Shown: positions 15,857 through 26,462 of the stretch, one piece after another
How the letters are laid out: each line of letters begins with the position of its first letter
Numbering within the stretch: position 1 is the first letter of the stretch
NCBI GenBank assembly: GCA_026705345.1
Contig: JAPPAV010000064.1
Location: 24,991 to 88,990, forward strand
Reading direction: 5' to 3'
From: Gammaproteobacteria bacterium
GTDB taxonomy: Bacteria > Pseudomonadota > Gammaproteobacteria > Pseudomonadales > Azotimanducaceae
DNA: 64,000 bases
Translations under genes and position numbers: made by a program
The notes under the pieces: model-generated
Told to the model about the DNA's origin: nothing
Database searches by the model: none
Seen by the model: only the letters and a program-made list of their open reading frames with translations

Positions 15857-18793
15857 TTGGCGAAACGGAATTGGAGCAGTCGAGGAGGATTGCTCTGCGC
15901 GATTCTCGCCGGCGCGTCGATCTTCTTGGTACCGGCACAGGGTCAGGGCAAGACCCTCGGCTATATCCTGGGGGATGTCTTTTCGAGTTCGGGGCCGGTC
16001 GGGGGCGCGACCGTAACGGCTTGGCACGTCGACACCGCGCGGACACGGACTGCGATCAGCGGCGCGGATGGCCGCTACCGGTTTTCGGGACTCGCCGTCG
16101 GGCGCTACGCCGTCACGGCCGTTCTCGGCAACCTGCAGACGACCACCATCATTGCGGAGGTCAATGTCGGCGAAGGCACGGCCGTCGATCTGCGCCTGGA
16201 GAACCCAAGAACAGTCGAGGAGGTCGTCGTCGTCGCCGAGTCGATCTCTCCGGTGGATGTCACCCGTTCCGAGACGACGAGGGTCGTGACCGCAGGCGAC
16301 ATCGAGCGGTTGCCGATCCCGAGGGATCCGAACGCAGTGGTGCTGATGGCGCCGGGTGCCGTCTACGGCGACACGGCATTCGGCACGAGCAACCGGCGCG
16401 AGCAATACGGCACGGGCTACGGCTACGCCTCCCTGGGCGGCGCCTCAGTTGCCGAGAACATCTACTACATCAACGGCATGAACGTGACGAACTTTCGCAA
16501 CGGGCTCGGCGCCAGCACCGTTCCGTTCGAATTCTACGACCAGTTCCAACTCAAGACCGGCGGCTTCGGCGCGGAATTCGGGCGTGCTACCGGCGGCGTC
16601 ATCAACTCGGTCACGAAACGTGGCACCAACAAGTGGCAGATCACCGTCGGCGGCTACTACGAACCCGACTCGCTTCGCGAGGACGTGCCGAACGTCGAGC
16701 ATCCGTCGAGTCGGCGCAGGTACGATTCGGCGGACGGGTTTGACGAGAGGGACGACTTCGACCTGTTCGTCTCGGTCGGCGGTCCGGTGGTGCGGGACCG
16801 CCTGCTTGTCTACGGAATCTACGATTTCCGCGCGGTCGACCAACGCAACTTCAGCGCCCGGGGTCGAATGTACGAGGACATCGACGACGACGGGTTCTGG
16901 GGCTTGAAGCTCGACTGGCTGTTCTCGGAAAACCATCGCATCGAGTACACCGGGTTCTCGGACGACAGGCGCGTGGAGCGGACCACATTCAGATGGGACG
17001 ACTCGACCGGCGCGGTGGGTGAGGAACTCGGCGGGACCCGCTTCGACCGCGGCGGCGTCAATCACATCGTCGCCTACCGGGGCTACTTCGGCACGCGGAC
17101 GGCGGCGTCGGTGCTCTGGGGCAGGGGCGAATACGATGTCACCGCTTCATCGCCCGAGGATTCCACCTGCCCAGCTGCACTGGACTTCCGGACGGGCCGT
17201 TACCAACCACTCGGCTGCTGGACCAACTTCATCGCCAACGAGGCGAGGGACGAGCGCGAGGTCGCGCGTTTCGACTTCGAATGGGCTATCGGCGAACAAC
17301 ACCTGTTGCGGTTCGGCGCGGACCGCGAGGTGAAAACCTCCGTCGACATTCTCGAGTATTCGGGCGGGGGGTACTACGGCTACTTCGGGGTTAGACCGGG
17401 CGGCGTCCTGCGGAACGGGGCCACGGTCCCGGAAGGGGTCACCGACGTGGTGCGCTACCGACAACTGGTGCGCGGCGGCCACTTCGACGCCATCGCGTCG
17501 GCACTCTACGTCGAAGACGAATGGCTGATTTCCTCCCTCAACGCGACCCTGCGCCTTGGCTTGCGGAGCGAACGTTTCGACAATCGCAATGCACAAGGAC
17601 GCACGTTCGTTCAACTTAAAGGTCAGTTTGCGCCGCGGGTCGGGTTCGCATGGGACCCGCGTGGGGAAGGCACCGCGAAGCTGTTCGCGAACTACGGTCG
17701 CTACCATCTGCCGGTTGCCAGCATCGTGAGCATCGCCTTTGCCAGTTCGACGCTGTTCACGGAGGAGTGGTTCGCCGTGGAGGGACCCATCGCCGAGGAT
17801 GGCAGCACCACGCTAGGTACGGGCATCGGCGAGCAGACCGTCTTCGCCGACGGTTCGGCCCGGGACTTCCGCCAGGCGATCGATCAGGATCTCGAACCGA
17901 TGGCCCAGGACGAGTACATCCTGGGGTACGAGTGGCAGATCTACGCCGACTACGTGGCAAACGTCACGTTCACCTACCGGAACCTGGTCCAGGGGATCGA
18001 GGACATCTCCATCGACGAAGCGCTGGGTGTGAGGCGAGAGTTCAACTACGTCCTCGCCAATCCGGGTCGGGACGTGCGCACTTACTACGACGTCGACGAC
18101 GACGGCACACTCGATGCGATCACGCTATCCGCTGAAGATCTCGGCTACCCCGCCATGAAGCGTCGCTACAAGGCGTTGACCTTGGATCTCAAGCGACGTT
18201 GGGACGGTGTGTTCTACGTCCGCGGGACCTACACGCTGTCGCATAGCTACGGCAACTACGAAGGCACGGTGAGGAGCGACACCGGCGAGGACATCGCAGG
18301 TATCACTACGCAGTTCGATTTCGCCGGCCTTTTGGACGGCGCGGACGGGGATCTCCCCAACGATCGCCGCCACATGGTCAAGGTCTGGGGTGCATGGCAG
18401 TTTGCCGATGCCTGGCAGGCCAGCGCCGCGTTCCAGTTCTCGAGTGGTCGACCGCGCAATGCCTTCGGCTACCACCCGACCGATCCCTACGCACGCCAGT
18501 ACGGTCCGGAGTCGTTTTTTCAGCAAGGCATGCCCGTGCCGCGCGGTTCCCTGGGAACGACGGCGGATATTTTCCGGCTCGACCTGGGCCTCAAGTACAC
18601 CCGCGATGCATTTGCCGGTGGCGAGCTGACTGTCCGACTCGATGTCTTCAACGTCTTCGATGCGGATGCCGAGACGGAGGTGGACGAGCGTGCCGACAGC
18701 TATTGGGGCGCGCAACCCTCCGCCACCTTCGGACTACCGACTCGATTCCAACGCCCCCGGGCGGTGCGGATTGGTCTCCAATACGGTCTCTAG
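15857..18793 (+). CDS. TonB-dependent outer-membrane receptor with carboxypeptidase-like N-domain
   Basis: The start is taken at TTG 15857, preceded by GGGAGC, which places a signal peptide at residues 1-30 (LLCAILAGASIFLVPAQGQ); ATG 15797 in the same frame would add 20 residues. After the signal come a carboxypeptidase-regulatory beta-sandwich (about residues 35-120: GGATVTAW...GRYRFSGLAVGRY), the plug (about 130-260, including GGASVAENIYYINGMNVTN and GGVINSVTKRG), and a beta-barrel to the end. It is similar in build to Oar-like receptors that take up large substrates through TonB-ExbBD. It diverges from the ABC importer operon, so the two may feed the same nutrient across both membranes (inference). 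Confidence 0.88.
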   Translation: MAKRNWSSRGGLLCAILAGASIFLVPAQGQGKTLGYILGDVFSSSGPVGGATVTAWHVDTARTRTAISGADGRYRFSGLAVGRYAVTAVLGNLQTTTIIAEVNVGEGTAVDLRLENPRTVEEVVVVAESISPVDVTRSETTRVVTAGDIERLPIPRDPNAVVLMAPGAVYGDTAFGTSNRREQYGTGYGYASLGGASVAENIYYINGMNVTNFRNGLGASTVPFEFYDQFQLKTGGFGAEFGRATGGVINSVTKRGTNKWQITVGGYYEPDSLREDVPNVEHPSSRRRYDSADGFDERDDFDLFVSVGGPVVRDRLLVYGIYDFRAVDQRNFSARGRMYEDIDDDGFWGLKLDWLFSENHRIEYTGFSDDRRVERTTFRWDDSTGAVGEELGGTRFDRGGVNHIVAYRGYFGTRTAASVLWGRGEYDVTASSPEDSTCPAALDFRTGRYQPLGCWTNFIANEARDEREVARFDFEWAIGEQHLLRFGADREVKTSVDILEYSGGGYYGYFGVRPGGVLRNGATVPEGVTDVVRYRQLVRGGHFDAIASALYVEDEWLISSLNATLRLGLRSERFDNRNAQGRTFVQLKGQFAPRVGFAWDPRGEGTAKLFANYGRYHLPVASIVSIAFASSTLFTEEWFAVEGPIAEDGSTTLGTGIGEQTVFADGSARDFRQAIDQDLEPMAQDEYILGYEWQIYADYVANVTFTYRNLVQGIEDISIDEALGVRREFNYVLANPGRDVRTYYDVDDDGTLDAITLSAEDLGYPAMKRRYKALTLDLKRRWDGVFYVRGTYTLSHSYGNYEGTVRSDTGEDIAGITTQFDFAGLLDGADGDLPNDRRHMVKVWGAWQFADAWQASAAFQFSSGRPRNAFGYHPTDPYARQYGPESFFQQGMPVPRGSLGTTADIFRLDLGLKYTRDAFAGGELTVRLDVFNVFDADAETEVDERADSYWGAQPSATFGLPTRFQRPRAVRIGLQYGL

Positions 18794-18804
18794 GCGGTGC
18801 CCGC

Positions 18805-19368
18805 CTAGGACCACCACTTGCCGAGGCGGACGGGACGATAACGCGCGAGGGCGTCGATCAGTCGCCCCGGCTCGTCTTCGACGATGATTCCGTCGACGTG
18901 TTCGCGCCGCACGAACCCTTCCCCTTGGACATGGCGCAGATACTTGAGGAGCGAGTCGAAATAGCCGGCGACGTTCATGAGCCCCACCGGCTTGTCGTGG
19001 AGACCGAGTTGGTTCCAGGTGACGGCCTCGAACAGTTCCTCAAGCGTGCCGAATCCACCCGGCAGGGCGATGTAGCCGTCCGACAGCTCGGAGAAGCGGC
19101 TCTTGCGCCGGTGGATCGTGTCGACACGTTCGAGGCGGACGCTTTCGTGACCGACGAGATCGGCGAGATCGGGCGTGATGACGCCGATGACCTCGCCCCC
19201 CGCCTCGCAGGCGGCGTCCGCCAATGCCCCCATGAGGCCCACGCCGGCTCCGCCATACACGACGCCGATGCCGCGTGTCGCGAGCGTCCGCCCGAGTGCC
19301 TTTGCAGCCAGGACATACGCGGGATCGCGGCCCCCGCTGGAGCCGCACATGACGCAGATTCGCTTCAA
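18805..19368 (-). CDS. LOG family protein (nucleotide 5'-monophosphate phosphoribohydrolase)
   Basis: This 187-residue member of the TIGR00730/LOG family releases a base from a nucleoside monophosphate; relatives activate cytokinins. The two hallmark motifs are present: YGGAGVGLMG near residue 39 and PGGFGTLEEL near residue 104, and SRFSELSDG matches the arginine/substrate region. It starts at ATG 19368 and its start overlaps the stop of the CoA-transferase gene (19365-19368), so it is the second gene of that pair. Confidence 0.9.
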   Translation of the reverse strand: MKRICVMCGSSGGRDPAYVLAAKALGRTLATRGIGVVYGGAGVGLMGALADAACEAGGEVIGVITPDLADLVGHESVRLERVDTIHRRKSRFSELSDGYIALPGGFGTLEELFEAVTWNQLGLHDKPVGLMNVAGYFDSLLKYLRHVQGEGFVRREHVDGIIVEDEPGRLIDALARYRPVRLGKWWS

Positions 19369-20549
19369 ACCGAACCCGCCGCCCTGAGCGCCTCGATATC
19401 GGCAGCGCTGTAGCCGGCTTCGGCGAGCACTTCGTCGGTGTGTTCGCCGAGACCGGGGGTTGGTCTACGGACCGCGAACGCCGACCCGGAGAGCTTGAGG
19501 GGCTGCGCGACCAGGTCGATGTCGCCGAGATCGGGATGTGTTGCGGACGCGGCCATCCCGAGGTGCTTTGTCTGCGGATCGTCGAACACCTCGTCGATGC
19601 CGTAGATGTACCCGGCCGGGACGCCGGCTTCGTTGAACGCGGCGATCCACTCGCGGCTGGTGCGGGTTTGGGTGATCGCCTCGATCTCGGCGTTCATTTC
19701 GTCCCGGTTTGCCGAGCGATTGCCGGGCGTGTCGTAGCGTGCATCCGCTAGCCAGTCCTCGCGACCCATCACGGCGCAGAAGCGTTTGTAGATGGCGTCC
19801 CCTGTGGCGGCGATGTTGATATGCCCGTCCCTGGTCGCGAATACGCCCGTGGGAATGGCGGTTGGATGGTTGTTGCCGGCCTGGGGCGGCACCTCTCCGT
19901 TCAGCAGCCAGCGCTCCGCCTGGAAGTCGAGCATCGCGACCTGCGCCTCGAGCAGCGACGTGCGCACCCATTGTCCTTCGCCGGTCTTCGCCCGGCCGAT
20001 CAGGGCGATCAATATTCCCGTTGCGGCGTAGAGTCCAGCGGACAGATCCGCGACGGGAATGCCTGCGCGGACCGGTCCCTGCCCGCGCAACCCCGTGATC
20101 GACATCAACCCGCCCATGCCTTGGGCGACCTGGTCGAAACCGGGCAGATCCCCGTAGGGTCCGTCCTGGCCGAATCCCGAGATGCTGGCGTAGACGATCG
20201 CCGGGTTCACCGCCTTCACGGCTTCGTAGTCGATGCCAAGTCGGTGCTTCACCTGCGGTCGGTAGTTTTCGACGACGACGTCTGCCGACTCGGCCAGACG
20301 CATGAACACGGCCTTGCCCCGCTCGGTCTTCAAGTTGAGCGTCATGCTGCGCTTGTTGCGGTGCAGGTTCTGAAAATCCGGCCCCAAGCGTGAGTCCCCC
20401 ATCTGTCCGTCGCCGCGACCAGGCTGCTCGATCTTGACCACGTCTGCTCCCCAGTCGGCAAGCTGGCGCACGCAGGTCGGCCCGGCGCGCACGCGGGTCA
20501 GGTCTAGAACCCTGATGTGGGAAAGGGGTAGTGCCATCTGTTTCTTCAT
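19365..20549 (-). CDS. CaiB/BaiF family CoA-transferase
   Basis: This is a class III CoA-transferase of 394 aa. It shows the N-terminal LDLTRVRAGPTCVRQLADWGADVVKIE, the FQNLHRNKRSMTLNLK loop, the VVENYRPQVKHRLG stretch, and FGQDGPYGDLPGFDQ containing the conserved aspartate that forms the acyl-anhydride intermediate. It probably activates an organic acid by moving CoA from another acyl-CoA. It is cotranscribed with the LOG gene and possibly with the upstream symporter gene (15-bp gap), so the transported molecule may be the acid it activates; this is inference. Confidence 0.9.
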   Translation of the reverse strand: MKKQMALPLSHIRVLDLTRVRAGPTCVRQLADWGADVVKIEQPGRGDGQMGDSRLGPDFQNLHRNKRSMTLNLKTERGKAVFMRLAESADVVVENYRPQVKHRLGIDYEAVKAVNPAIVYASISGFGQDGPYGDLPGFDQVAQGMGGLMSITGLRGQGPVRAGIPVADLSAGLYAATGILIALIGRAKTGEGQWVRTSLLEAQVAMLDFQAERWLLNGEVPPQAGNNHPTAIPTGVFATRDGHINIAATGDAIYKRFCAVMGREDWLADARYDTPGNRSANRDEMNAEIEAITQTRTSREWIAAFNEAGVPAGYIYGIDEVFDDPQTKHLGMAASATHPDLGDIDLVAQPLKLSGSAFAVRRPTPGLGEHTDEVLAEAGYSAADIEALRAAGSV

Positions 20550-20564
20550 GAAGCGAACGAGCAG

Positions 20565-22115
20565 CTAACGGGCGGCGGCCGGTTCGGTACTGCCGATGCC
20601 GTGCAGTGCCTGGATCTCCGCCTGCACCTCGTGGAGCTTTTCCTCGGTCAGGGGGTAGACCCACAGCAGCGGCATGCTGGAGAACTTGATCAGCGCAGGA
20701 AGCACGGAATAGGTAACCGCCAGCATCAGCAACGAAAACGGCGTGTTGGTGGTCTCGCGCGGCTCGGCCAGGGAGTCGAAACCCCAATAGACGACCAACG
20801 TGAGGCCGATCATCGTGCCGAGGGCGTAGGCGCCCTTTTTCACCATGGACCAGATCGCCATGTAGGCCCCGGCACGGCGTTGGCCGGTCTCCACCGTGTC
20901 GACGTCGACCACGTCCGCGCACATGGCGAAAGGTATCGCGGAGAGCGCGCCGATCGCCGACCCCTTGAGACACATGACCACCAGGTAGACGGGTAGTTTT
21001 CCGCTGTCGACGCCTTCTAAGTAGGTGTTGGCGGTGGTCTGGAAGTCCGCAGACAGGAATCCGATGTACCTCTGGACTTCGAAGATCGCGAACCAGTCGG
21101 CCGGCGCGATCATCACCAATGGGATGAACGACGACCACAGCGAATACCAGCCGATCGCCCACATGATCGCCTTGTGCTTGCCGACCCGGCGCGACAGCTT
21201 GAACCACAGCGGGATCGCGGCGATCTGGGAGACGAAGTAGGGCGCGAGGTAGACGGGATACAACTCACCGACCTGCATCACATGCTTGACGAAGAACAGC
21301 GACAGGCTGTTGGTCATGGCCGATCCGATCGCCCCGAGCGCGAACACGATGACCAGGATCATGTAGGGCTTGTTCTTGATGACGATCTTCACACCTTCGT
21401 ACACGCCGATACGTTTGGGCCGTTCAACAACCCGCCACTCGGGCACGACGACCAAGCAGTTCACGTTGACGATGGGCATCGTGATGCACATGACAAGCAC
21501 CAGCCAGTAGACGGCATCGGTGGGCTTGACCTGGCCGAAGAAGAGGATGAACAGGGGAATGAAGACCGACACCAGGGAGCCGAAGGTGCCTAGGCCCTCC
21601 TTCCAGCTCATGATGAGGGTGCGTTCGTGGTAGTTGCTCGAGAGTTCAGCCCCCCACGCCGAGAACGGCAGGTCCTTTATGGTCGACCCGATGTAGAACA
21701 CCGTGAGCATGGCGAACATCCAGACGTAGCCGTTGGAGAACGTCGCGCCGAACACGGTGATGTCGCTGAACTCGAAGGGCGGCATGAACAGGAACCACAT
21801 GCCGAGAGCGAAGATCGGCGTGCCGATCAGCACCCACGGCTTGCGACGACCCCAGCGCGTCTTCCACTTGTCGGACAGGTAGCCGATCAACGGATCGGTG
21901 ACAACGTCCGAGATGCGCGATAGACCGATCAGCAGGCCGACGATAGCCAACGACAGGCCGAAGCCGTCGGAATCGGCGTAGATCACCGGCAGGTAGACGG
22001 CCATCGGCAGGCCAGCCAAGGCCAGCGGTGCCGCGGGTGCCCCGTACGAGGCAAGCGTGAAATTGTTGAGCGGCCGACGTTCCGTATCCGAACCAGCCGC
22101 CGCGGTTTCAGCCAT
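20565..22115 (-). CDS. GPH-family MFS symporter
   Basis: The start is taken at ATG 22115 (MAETAAAGSDTERR), preceded by a strong GAAGAGGGGGG ribosome site; the frame is open 20 codons further upstream. The protein of 516 aa has twelve membrane segments and the glycoside-pentoside-hexuronide symporter signatures DPLIGYLSDKWKTRWGRRKPW (about residues 71-91) and a C-terminal DVVDVDTVETGQRRAG. Such carriers bring in sugars, glycosides or sulfonated compounds with cations. It sits 15 bp upstream of the CoA-transferase gene. Confidence 0.88.
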   Translation of the reverse strand: MAETAAAGSDTERRPLNNFTLASYGAPAAPLALAGLPMAVYLPVIYADSDGFGLSLAIVGLLIGLSRISDVVTDPLIGYLSDKWKTRWGRRKPWVLIGTPIFALGMWFLFMPPFEFSDITVFGATFSNGYVWMFAMLTVFYIGSTIKDLPFSAWGAELSSNYHERTLIMSWKEGLGTFGSLVSVFIPLFILFFGQVKPTDAVYWLVLVMCITMPIVNVNCLVVVPEWRVVERPKRIGVYEGVKIVIKNKPYMILVIVFALGAIGSAMTNSLSLFFVKHVMQVGELYPVYLAPYFVSQIAAIPLWFKLSRRVGKHKAIMWAIGWYSLWSSFIPLVMIAPADWFAIFEVQRYIGFLSADFQTTANTYLEGVDSGKLPVYLVVMCLKGSAIGALSAIPFAMCADVVDVDTVETGQRRAGAYMAIWSMVKKGAYALGTMIGLTLVVYWGFDSLAEPRETTNTPFSLLMLAVTYSVLPALIKFSSMPLLWVYPLTEEKLHEVQAEIQALHGIGSTEPAAAR

Positions 22116-22227
22116 GTGGCCCCCCTCTTCCCTTGCCAAGCCTAGCAGACGGCTCACCGCCGAGTTCTTTTCCATGCGTTTGGATTGTGCGAGAGTTAGC
22201 TTGAAGTAGCCGCGTCAGGGGGAAGGC

Positions 22228-22683
22228 GTGGAGCAGGCCGGTGAAAGTCGCATCGCGCAGCCACGCGACCGCGTGTGGCGGGCGCTGAACGATCCCGAGG
22301 TGCTCGCCCGATGCCTGGACGGCTGCAAGTCCATGACCGCTGTGGGCGACGGCGAATACGAAGCCGAGGTCGGCGCCAAGGTGGGACCGGTGAAGGCGAC
22401 CTTCAAAGCCGCGATCTCGCTCAATGACGTGATCGAACCCGAGAGCTACCGTCTCGAAGTCGAGGTCAAGGGCGGCGCGGCCGGATTCGCCAAGGGCAGC
22501 GCCACGGTCAACCTCGAGGAGGTCGCGGGCGATGACGGCGATGAGACCCTGCTCACCTACCGGATCAACGGCAACATCGGCGGCAAGCTGGCTCAGATCG
22601 GCTCCCGGTTGGTGGATGCGGCGGCCCGCAAGATGGCGGCGCGGTTTTTCGCACGTTTCGCTGTGGACTTTGACACGGCGTAA
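22228..22683 (+). CDS. coxG: CoxG-like SRPBCC protein
   Basis: This 151-residue protein of the START/SRPBCC fold (GTG start) matches the CO dehydrogenase subunit G family: RVWRALNDPEVLARCLDGC near the N-terminus, GEYEAEVGAKVGPVKATFKA in the middle, and a basic amphipathic C-terminal helix. In carboxydotrophs CoxG helps anchor the molybdenum hydroxylase to the membrane. It leads the coxSLM genes, with 51 bp to coxS. Confidence 0.82.
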   Translation: MEQAGESRIAQPRDRVWRALNDPEVLARCLDGCKSMTAVGDGEYEAEVGAKVGPVKATFKAAISLNDVIEPESYRLEVEVKGGAAGFAKGSATVNLEEVAGDDGDETLLTYRINGNIGGKLAQIGSRLVDAAARKMAARFFARFAVDFDTA

Positions 22684-22734
22684 TGGTTGTAATCGGCATC
22701 ACGCCTTGGTGCATTCATTCGGAGGGATAGGACA

Positions 22735-23196
22735 GTGGAGATAACACTCACGGTGAACGGGGCGGCGAAAACCGTCGACGTAGCCGACAACGCGCTGCTC
22801 GTGGACGTGCTGCGCGAGTCGCTCGGGCTCACCGGCACCCATGTCGGCTGCGACACCAGTCAATGCGGCGCTTGCGTCGTGCACATGAACGGCGATGCGG
22901 TCAAGTCGTGCACCGTGCTTGCCGGACAGGCCAACGGTGCCGATGTCACGACCATCGAAGGCATCGGCAACCCGGACGATCTGCATCCGATGCAGGAGGC
23001 TTTCCGCGACAACCATGCCCTGCAGTGCGGATTCTGCACGCCGGGCATGATCATGAGCGCCATCGACCTCGTGCAGAAGGGTGGCGGCGCGTTGGACGAA
23101 GCGGCGGTTCGGGACGGGCTCGAAGGCAACCTGTGCCGCTGTACCGGCTACCACAACATCGTCAAGGCGGTACTCGCCGCGCAGTCGAGCACGTAG
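22735..23196 (+). CDS. coxS: Molybdenum hydroxylase small subunit, [2Fe-2S]
   Basis: This 153-residue iron-sulphur subunit (GTG start) has a plant-type [2Fe-2S] cluster with C39, C44, C47 and C59, and a second, helical cluster with C98, C101, C134 and C136. It moves electrons from the molybdenum centre to the FAD subunit. The standard length and all eight ligands are present. Spacing of 12 bp to coxL indicates one operon. Confidence 0.93.
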   Translation: MEITLTVNGAAKTVDVADNALLVDVLRESLGLTGTHVGCDTSQCGACVVHMNGDAVKSCTVLAGQANGADVTTIEGIGNPDDLHPMQEAFRDNHALQCGFCTPGMIMSAIDLVQKGGGALDEAAVRDGLEGNLCRCTGYHNIVKAVLAAQSST

Positions 23197-23208
23197 GGGG
23201 AGGAGACC

Positions 23209-25590
23209 ATGGCATCAGAAACAGGCATCGGCGCCTCCGTCAAGCGCAAAGAGGACGCCCGCTTCATCACCGGGGCGGGGAACTACACCGACGATATCAA
23301 TGCGGCGGGCCAGACCTACATGGTGTTCGTTCGCTCACCGTATGCACGGGCGAAGATAAACGGCATCGACACCGCGGACGCGGCTGCGACCGACGGTGTG
23401 GTGGCGGTTTTCACCGGGGCCGATCTGGCCGCCGACGAGATCGGCGACCTGCCCTGCGGCTGGATGGTGAAGTCGAAGGACGGCTCGGACATGGTCGCGC
23501 CGCCGCACCCGCCAATTGCGACCCATGCCGTCAACTACGTCGGCGAACCCTACGCGGTGGTTATCGGCGAGACCCTGGAAGCCGCCAGGAACGGCGCGGA
23601 GGCGGTGGATGCGGACTTCGAGGAACTTCCCGCGGTCGTGGACCTATCGACTGCGGCCTCGGCGGATCAGATCCACGAATCCGTTCCCAACAACCAGGCC
23701 TACGACTGGGAACTCGGCGACAAGGCGGCGACGGACGCGGCCTTCGACAGCGCCCACCACGTGGCCACGGTGGACATCGTCAACAACCGCCTGATCCCCA
23801 ACGCCATCGAGCCGCGTGCGGCACTCGGCGAGTACGACGCGGCGGCGGGCACCTACACGCTGCACACGACGTCGCAGAATCCCCACCTCGAACGACTGGT
23901 GCTGGCGGCGTTCGTCAACGTCGCACCGGAAGCACGCCTTCGGGTGATTTCCCCGGATGTGGGCGGCGGCTTCGGTTCCAAGATCTTCGTCTACGCGGAG
24001 GAGACCGCGGTCATCTGGGCCGCCGGCAAGGTACGCCGGCCGGTCAAGTGGCGCGCCGAACGGTCGGAGTCCTTCCTGGCGGATTGTCACGGACGTGACC
24101 ACGTCACCACGGCGCAACTCGCGTTGGGGGAGGACGGCAGGTTCCTTGGACTCCGCGTCAAGACGAAGGCGAACATGGGCGCGTATCTCTCGACCTTCGC
24201 ATCATCCGTGCCGACGTATCTGTACGGCACCCTGATGGCGGGGCAGTACACGACGCCGGCGATCTACGTCGAAGTGCAGTCCCTCTATACCAACACCGCC
24301 CCGGTTGACGCCTACCGCGGTGCCGGTCGGCCGGAGGCGACCTACGTGGTGGAGCGGTGCGTGGAAACGGCAGCCCGGGAAATGGGTATCGACCCGGCGG
24401 AGATCCGGCGCCGGAACTTCATCCAGCCCGGCGACTTCCCGTACGACACGCCCGTGGCGCTCACCTACGACACCGGGGACTACGAGGCGAGTCTCGACAA
24501 GGCACTCGAGCACATCGACTACGGCGGATTCGGCGCCCGGCGGGCGGCGTCGGAATCAGCCGGCAAGAAGCGCGGCATCGGCTTCTCCTGCTACATCGAG
24601 GCTTGCGGACTCGCGCCTTCCCAGGTGGCGATCTCTCTCGGCGCGGGCGTCGGGCTGTTCGAGGTCGGCGAGGTCCGGGTGGACGTCACGGGATCGGTGA
24701 CGGTGGTCACCGGGTCGCACAGCCACGGCCAGAGCCACGAGACCACCTTCGCGCAGATCATCTCCGACAAGCTCGGCGTCCCGTTCGAGAACGTCACCGT
24801 CCTGCACGGCGACACCGGACGCTCCGACTACGCCCTCGGCACCTACGGCTCCCGATCGCTGGCAGTGGGGGGCTCGGCCATCATCAAGGCGACCGACAAG
24901 ATCATCGCCAAGGGCAAGAAGATCGCGGCGCACATGCTCGAGGCCGAGGAGGACCAGATGGAGTTCGCGGACGGCACGTTCACCGTCGCCGACTCCAACC
25001 AGTCCATCACGTTCGGTGAGGTGGCGTTCTCGGCCTACGTGCCGCAGAACTTCCCCTTGGAGGATCTCGAACCGGGGCTCTCGGAGAAGGCGTTCTACGA
25101 TCCGCCGAACTTCACCTACCCGGCGGGTGCGCACATCTGCGAAGTGGAGGTCGACCCGGACACCGGCGTCGTCGACATCGTCGACTTCGTGGCGGTGGAC
25201 GACTTCGGCCACGTCGTGAACCCGATGATCGTCGAAGGCCAGGTGCACGGCGGGCTCGCCCAGGGCATCGGCCAGGCGCTCTTGGAGCACGGCGTCTACG
25301 ACGACGCCGGGCAACTGGTCTCCGGCTCGTACATGGACTACACCATGCCACGGGCCGACGACCTGCCGAGCTTCACGGTGGACACGACGGTGACGCCGTG
25401 TACGCACAACCCGCTCGGCGTGAAGGGCTGCGGCGAGGCGGGCGCGATCGGCTCGACCGCCGCAGTAATGAATGCCGTCACCGACGCGCTCGGCGTCGCC
25501 AGCGTATCGATGCCGGCGACACCCGAGACCGTGTGGCGCGCTGCAAGCGCCTGCGGCGAAGCGCCGAAGGCGCCGAAAGAGGGGGAGTAG
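23209..25590 (+). CDS. coxL: Molybdenum hydroxylase large subunit, form II CoxL
   Basis: At 793 aa this is the molybdopterin subunit of the xanthine oxidase/CO dehydrogenase family. Landmarks are GGGFGSK (cofactor loop, about residue 253), a [12 protein letters not shown] segment near 505, and the base glutamate in GCGEAGAIG near 745. The active-site loop reads AYRGAGR (about residue 368), the mark of form II enzymes; form I CO dehydrogenases carry AYxCSFR with the copper-binding cysteine. CO as substrate is therefore doubtful. No maturation genes (coxDEF, xdhC) are in the window. Confidence 0.92.
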   Translation: MASETGIGASVKRKEDARFITGAGNYTDDINAAGQTYMVFVRSPYARAKINGIDTADAAATDGVVAVFTGADLAADEIGDLPCGWMVKSKDGSDMVAPPHPPIATHAVNYVGEPYAVVIGETLEAARNGAEAVDADFEELPAVVDLSTAASADQIHESVPNNQAYDWELGDKAATDAAFDSAHHVATVDIVNNRLIPNAIEPRAALGEYDAAAGTYTLHTTSQNPHLERLVLAAFVNVAPEARLRVISPDVGGGFGSKIFVYAEETAVIWAAGKVRRPVKWRAERSESFLADCHGRDHVTTAQLALGEDGRFLGLRVKTKANMGAYLSTFASSVPTYLYGTLMAGQYTTPAIYVEVQSLYTNTAPVDAYRGAGRPEATYVVERCVETAAREMGIDPAEIRRRNFIQPGDFPYDTPVALTYDTGDYEASLDKALEHIDYGGFGARRAASESAGKKRGIGFSCYIEACGLAPSQVAISLGAGVGLFEVGEVRVDVTGSVTVVTGSHSHGQSHETTFAQIISDKLGVPFENVTVLHGDTGRSDYALGTYGSRSLAVGGSAIIKATDKIIAKGKKIAAHMLEAEEDQMEFADGTFTVADSNQSITFGEVAFSAYVPQNFPLEDLEPGLSEKAFYDPPNFTYPAGAHICEVEVDPDTGVVDIVDFVAVDDFGHVVNPMIVEGQVHGGLAQGIGQALLEHGVYDDAGQLVSGSYMDYTMPRADDLPSFTVDTTVTPCTHNPLGVKGCGEAGAIGSTAAVMNAVTDALGVASVSMPATPETVWRAASACGEAPKAPKEGE

Positions 25591-25596
25591 AGGATC

Positions 25597-26379
25597 ATGT
25601 ACCAGTTCAACTACCACAGACCTTCCACGCTGGACGAAGCGAGGAGTCTCATGGCGGGTGCCGAAGACGGGGTCTACCTGTCAGGCGGCATGACGCTGAT
25701 CCCAACCCTGAAGCAACGGCTGGCAAGCCCAAGCGATGTCATCGATCTCGGCGCGATTCCCGGACTGACGGGCGTCACGGTGAACGACGGCACGGTTTCG
25801 GTGGGCGGCATGACGCGCCACTCGGAAGTGGCGGCCAGCGAGGCGATTCCGGCGCTGGCCGATCTGGCGAGCCGAATCGGCGACGCCCACGTCCGCAACC
25901 GCGGCACGATAGGCGGATCCATCGCCAACAGCGACCCGGCGGCGGACTACCCGGCAGCGGTGGTCGCCCTCGGTGCCACGGTGCACACGACCAACCGGTC
26001 CATCGCGGGAAGCGACTACTTCACCGGCTTGTTCGAGACGGCTCTACACGACGGCGAGATCGTGACCTCGGTGGACTTCTGCGTTCCGGATGCCGCCGCC
26101 TACGAGAAGTTTCCGAACCCTGCGTCCCGCTACGCCGTCGTCGGGGTAATGGTGGCGCGCTGCGGCGACTGCATCTGCGTCGGCGTCACCGGTGCCGGTG
26201 CCTGCGCTTTTCGCGCCACGGCGCTGGAGGAAGCCTTGGCGGCGGACTTCTCGCCGGGGGCCGTGGACGGGGTGGGAATCGACCACAGCGAGTACAACTC
26301 GGATATCCACGCTTCTGCGGAGTTCCGGGGCCATTTGGTTGGCGTGCTAACGAAGCGAGCCGTGGCCACGATCGCGTAG
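25597..26379 (+). CDS. coxM: Molybdenum hydroxylase FAD-binding subunit
   Basis: This FAD subunit of 260 aa starts at ATG 25597. It shows GGMTLIPTLKQRL (residues 28-40) and the second flavin motif RNRGTIGGSIANSDPAADYP (about 100-119). It passes electrons from the coxS clusters to a quinone or other acceptor. It closes the coxG-S-L-M unit, 6 bp after coxL. Gene order S-L-M differs from the M-S-L order of classical CO dehydrogenase operons and is common for form II clusters. Confidence 0.92.
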   Translation: MYQFNYHRPSTLDEARSLMAGAEDGVYLSGGMTLIPTLKQRLASPSDVIDLGAIPGLTGVTVNDGTVSVGGMTRHSEVAASEAIPALADLASRIGDAHVRNRGTIGGSIANSDPAADYPAAVVALGATVHTTNRSIAGSDYFTGLFETALHDGEIVTSVDFCVPDAAAYEKFPNPASRYAVVGVMVARCGDCICVGVTGAGACAFRATALEEALAADFSPGAVDGVGIDHSEYNSDIHASAEFRGHLVGVLTKRAVATIA

Positions 26380-26462
26380 GTGTGTCGCAGTCGCCTGACC
26401 ATTGCAGGTTCGGAGTTAGCTCGCCTGTTGCCGGCCAATGCGTATATCCACACCGTTGCATC

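Noticed and set aside
23209..25590. Calling the molybdenum hydroxylase a true CO dehydrogenase
   Set aside because: The loop is AYRGAGR (form II), without the copper-binding cysteine.
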